Assembly (NCBI GenBank): GCA_019348515.1 | Contig: JAHWJF010000173.1 | Coordinates: forward strand, 1-7,332 | Direction of reading: 5' to 3' | Length of the DNA: 7,332 nucleotides | From: Chloroflexota bacterium | GTDB taxonomy: Bacteria > Chloroflexota > Chloroflexia > Thermomicrobiales > UBA6265 | Shown here: positions 6,999 through 7,332 of the stretch, in pieces | Layout: each line of letters begins with the position of its first letter | How positions within the stretch are numbered: the stretch's first letter is position 1 | Translations under genes and position numbers: made by a program | The notes under the pieces: model-generated | What the model saw: the letters and a program-made list of their open reading frames with translations, nothing else | Databases searched by the model: none | What the model was told of the DNA's origin: nothing

Positions 6999-7332
6999 GC
7001 GATACCGTAACCGTAGACGTGTACTTCGATTTCGCCTGCCCCTACGTGCACAGTGCGGCTTCATGGCTGCGAGAGGTCAACCGGCAGCTCGGTGACTCCC
7101 GTATCGAGGCAACCTGGAAGTTCTTCCCCCTGGAGCAAGTGAACGCTCCGGCCGATGCGGAAACCGCGATCTGGGATCTTCCGCCCGACCGTCGCAGCCG
7201 TGGCCGGGACAGCATGCATGCTGCGACAGCGGCGCGTCGTCAGGGACGTGATGCGTTTAACCGGTTTCACGCAGCGCTCCTCGCCCTCAAGCACGACGAA
7301 GGCTTCGACCACGGCAAACGGTCGACGCTAGA
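6995..7332 (+). CDS. DsbA-family thioredoxin-fold protein, N-terminal 112 residues (3' end cut off by the window)
   Basis: The protein begins (M)SDTVTVDVYFDFACPYVHSA: a beta strand and then a cysteine turn, as in the DsbA/FrnE/hydroxychromene-carboxylate isomerase group. The segment KFFPLEQVN and a following helical insertion (AATAARRQGRDAFNRFHAALL) also fit this group. The site is C15-P-Y-V18, so the second cysteine of a CxxC pair is missing and no other cysteine occurs in the visible part. A classical dithiol oxidase mechanism is therefore unlikely; a glutathione-S-transferase-like, isomerase or reductase role is possible. There is no signal peptide, so it should be cytoplasmic. The frame is open to the right edge, and the full family length is usually about 200 residues. 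The start is GTG 6995, which overlaps the coaE stop by 4 bases and has a strong ribosome binding site. Substrate unknown. Confidence 0.85.
   Translation, partial: MSDTVTVDVYFDFACPYVHSAASWLREVNRQLGDSRIEATWKFFPLEQVNAPADAETAIWDLPPDRRSRGRDSMHAATAARRQGRDAFNRFHAALLALKHDEGFDHGKRSTL

Noticed and set aside
1..7332. A novel defence, mobile or otherwise undescribed system
   Set aside because: Every main frame belongs to a known family (Obg, sigma-70, LysA, ABC-F, CoaE, DsbA-like). No transposase, integrase, nuclease, repeat array or RNA gene was seen.

Overview
This window is an ordinary stretch of bacterial housekeeping genes from a high-GC organism. By eye, third codon positions are mostly G or C. 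The lineage cannot be fixed from sequence alone. The primary sigma factor ends with region 4 and a 'HPSRSKKLKDYLD' tail. Its gene sits directly upstream of obg. The dephospho-CoA kinase has 'VVVEAIKL' where enterobacterial enzymes have a 'DVPLLFE'-like motif. These traits would suit a Chloroflexota (Thermomicrobia-like) genome. That is a guess from family resemblance, and an actinobacterial or other terrabacterial source is not excluded.

The layout is two divergent gene groups that separate at about 4148-4359. The left group is on the minus strand and reads, in transcription order: lysA (diaminopimelate decarboxylase, 4147 to 2786), a 194-bp gap, the primary sigma factor rpoD/sigA (2591 to 870), a 128-bp gap, and then obg, a ribosome-associated GTPase, which starts at 741 and runs off the left edge. 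The right group is on the plus strand: an ABC-F ATPase (4360-6309), coaE (6309-6998) and a DsbA-family thioredoxin-fold protein that starts at 6995 and runs off the right edge. The three right-hand genes overlap stop-to-start by 1 and 4 bases, so they almost certainly form one translationally coupled operon. The left-hand genes are spaced more widely and may have their own promoters.

The genes do not form one pathway. lysA makes lysine, rpoD directs housekeeping transcription, Obg and the ABC-F protein act at the ribosome, and CoaE finishes coenzyme A synthesis. The DsbA-like protein is the least predictable member: its thioredoxin-type site keeps only the first cysteine (CPYV). The 212-bp divergent intergenic region has a plausible back-to-back promoter pair.

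I see no mobile element, CRISPR array, RNA gene, toxin or defence system, and nothing that looks like an undescribed system. No stretch over 300 bases lacks a gene. The points worth checking are local: start-site and leader details, a few unusual residues in conserved motifs, and the gene order.
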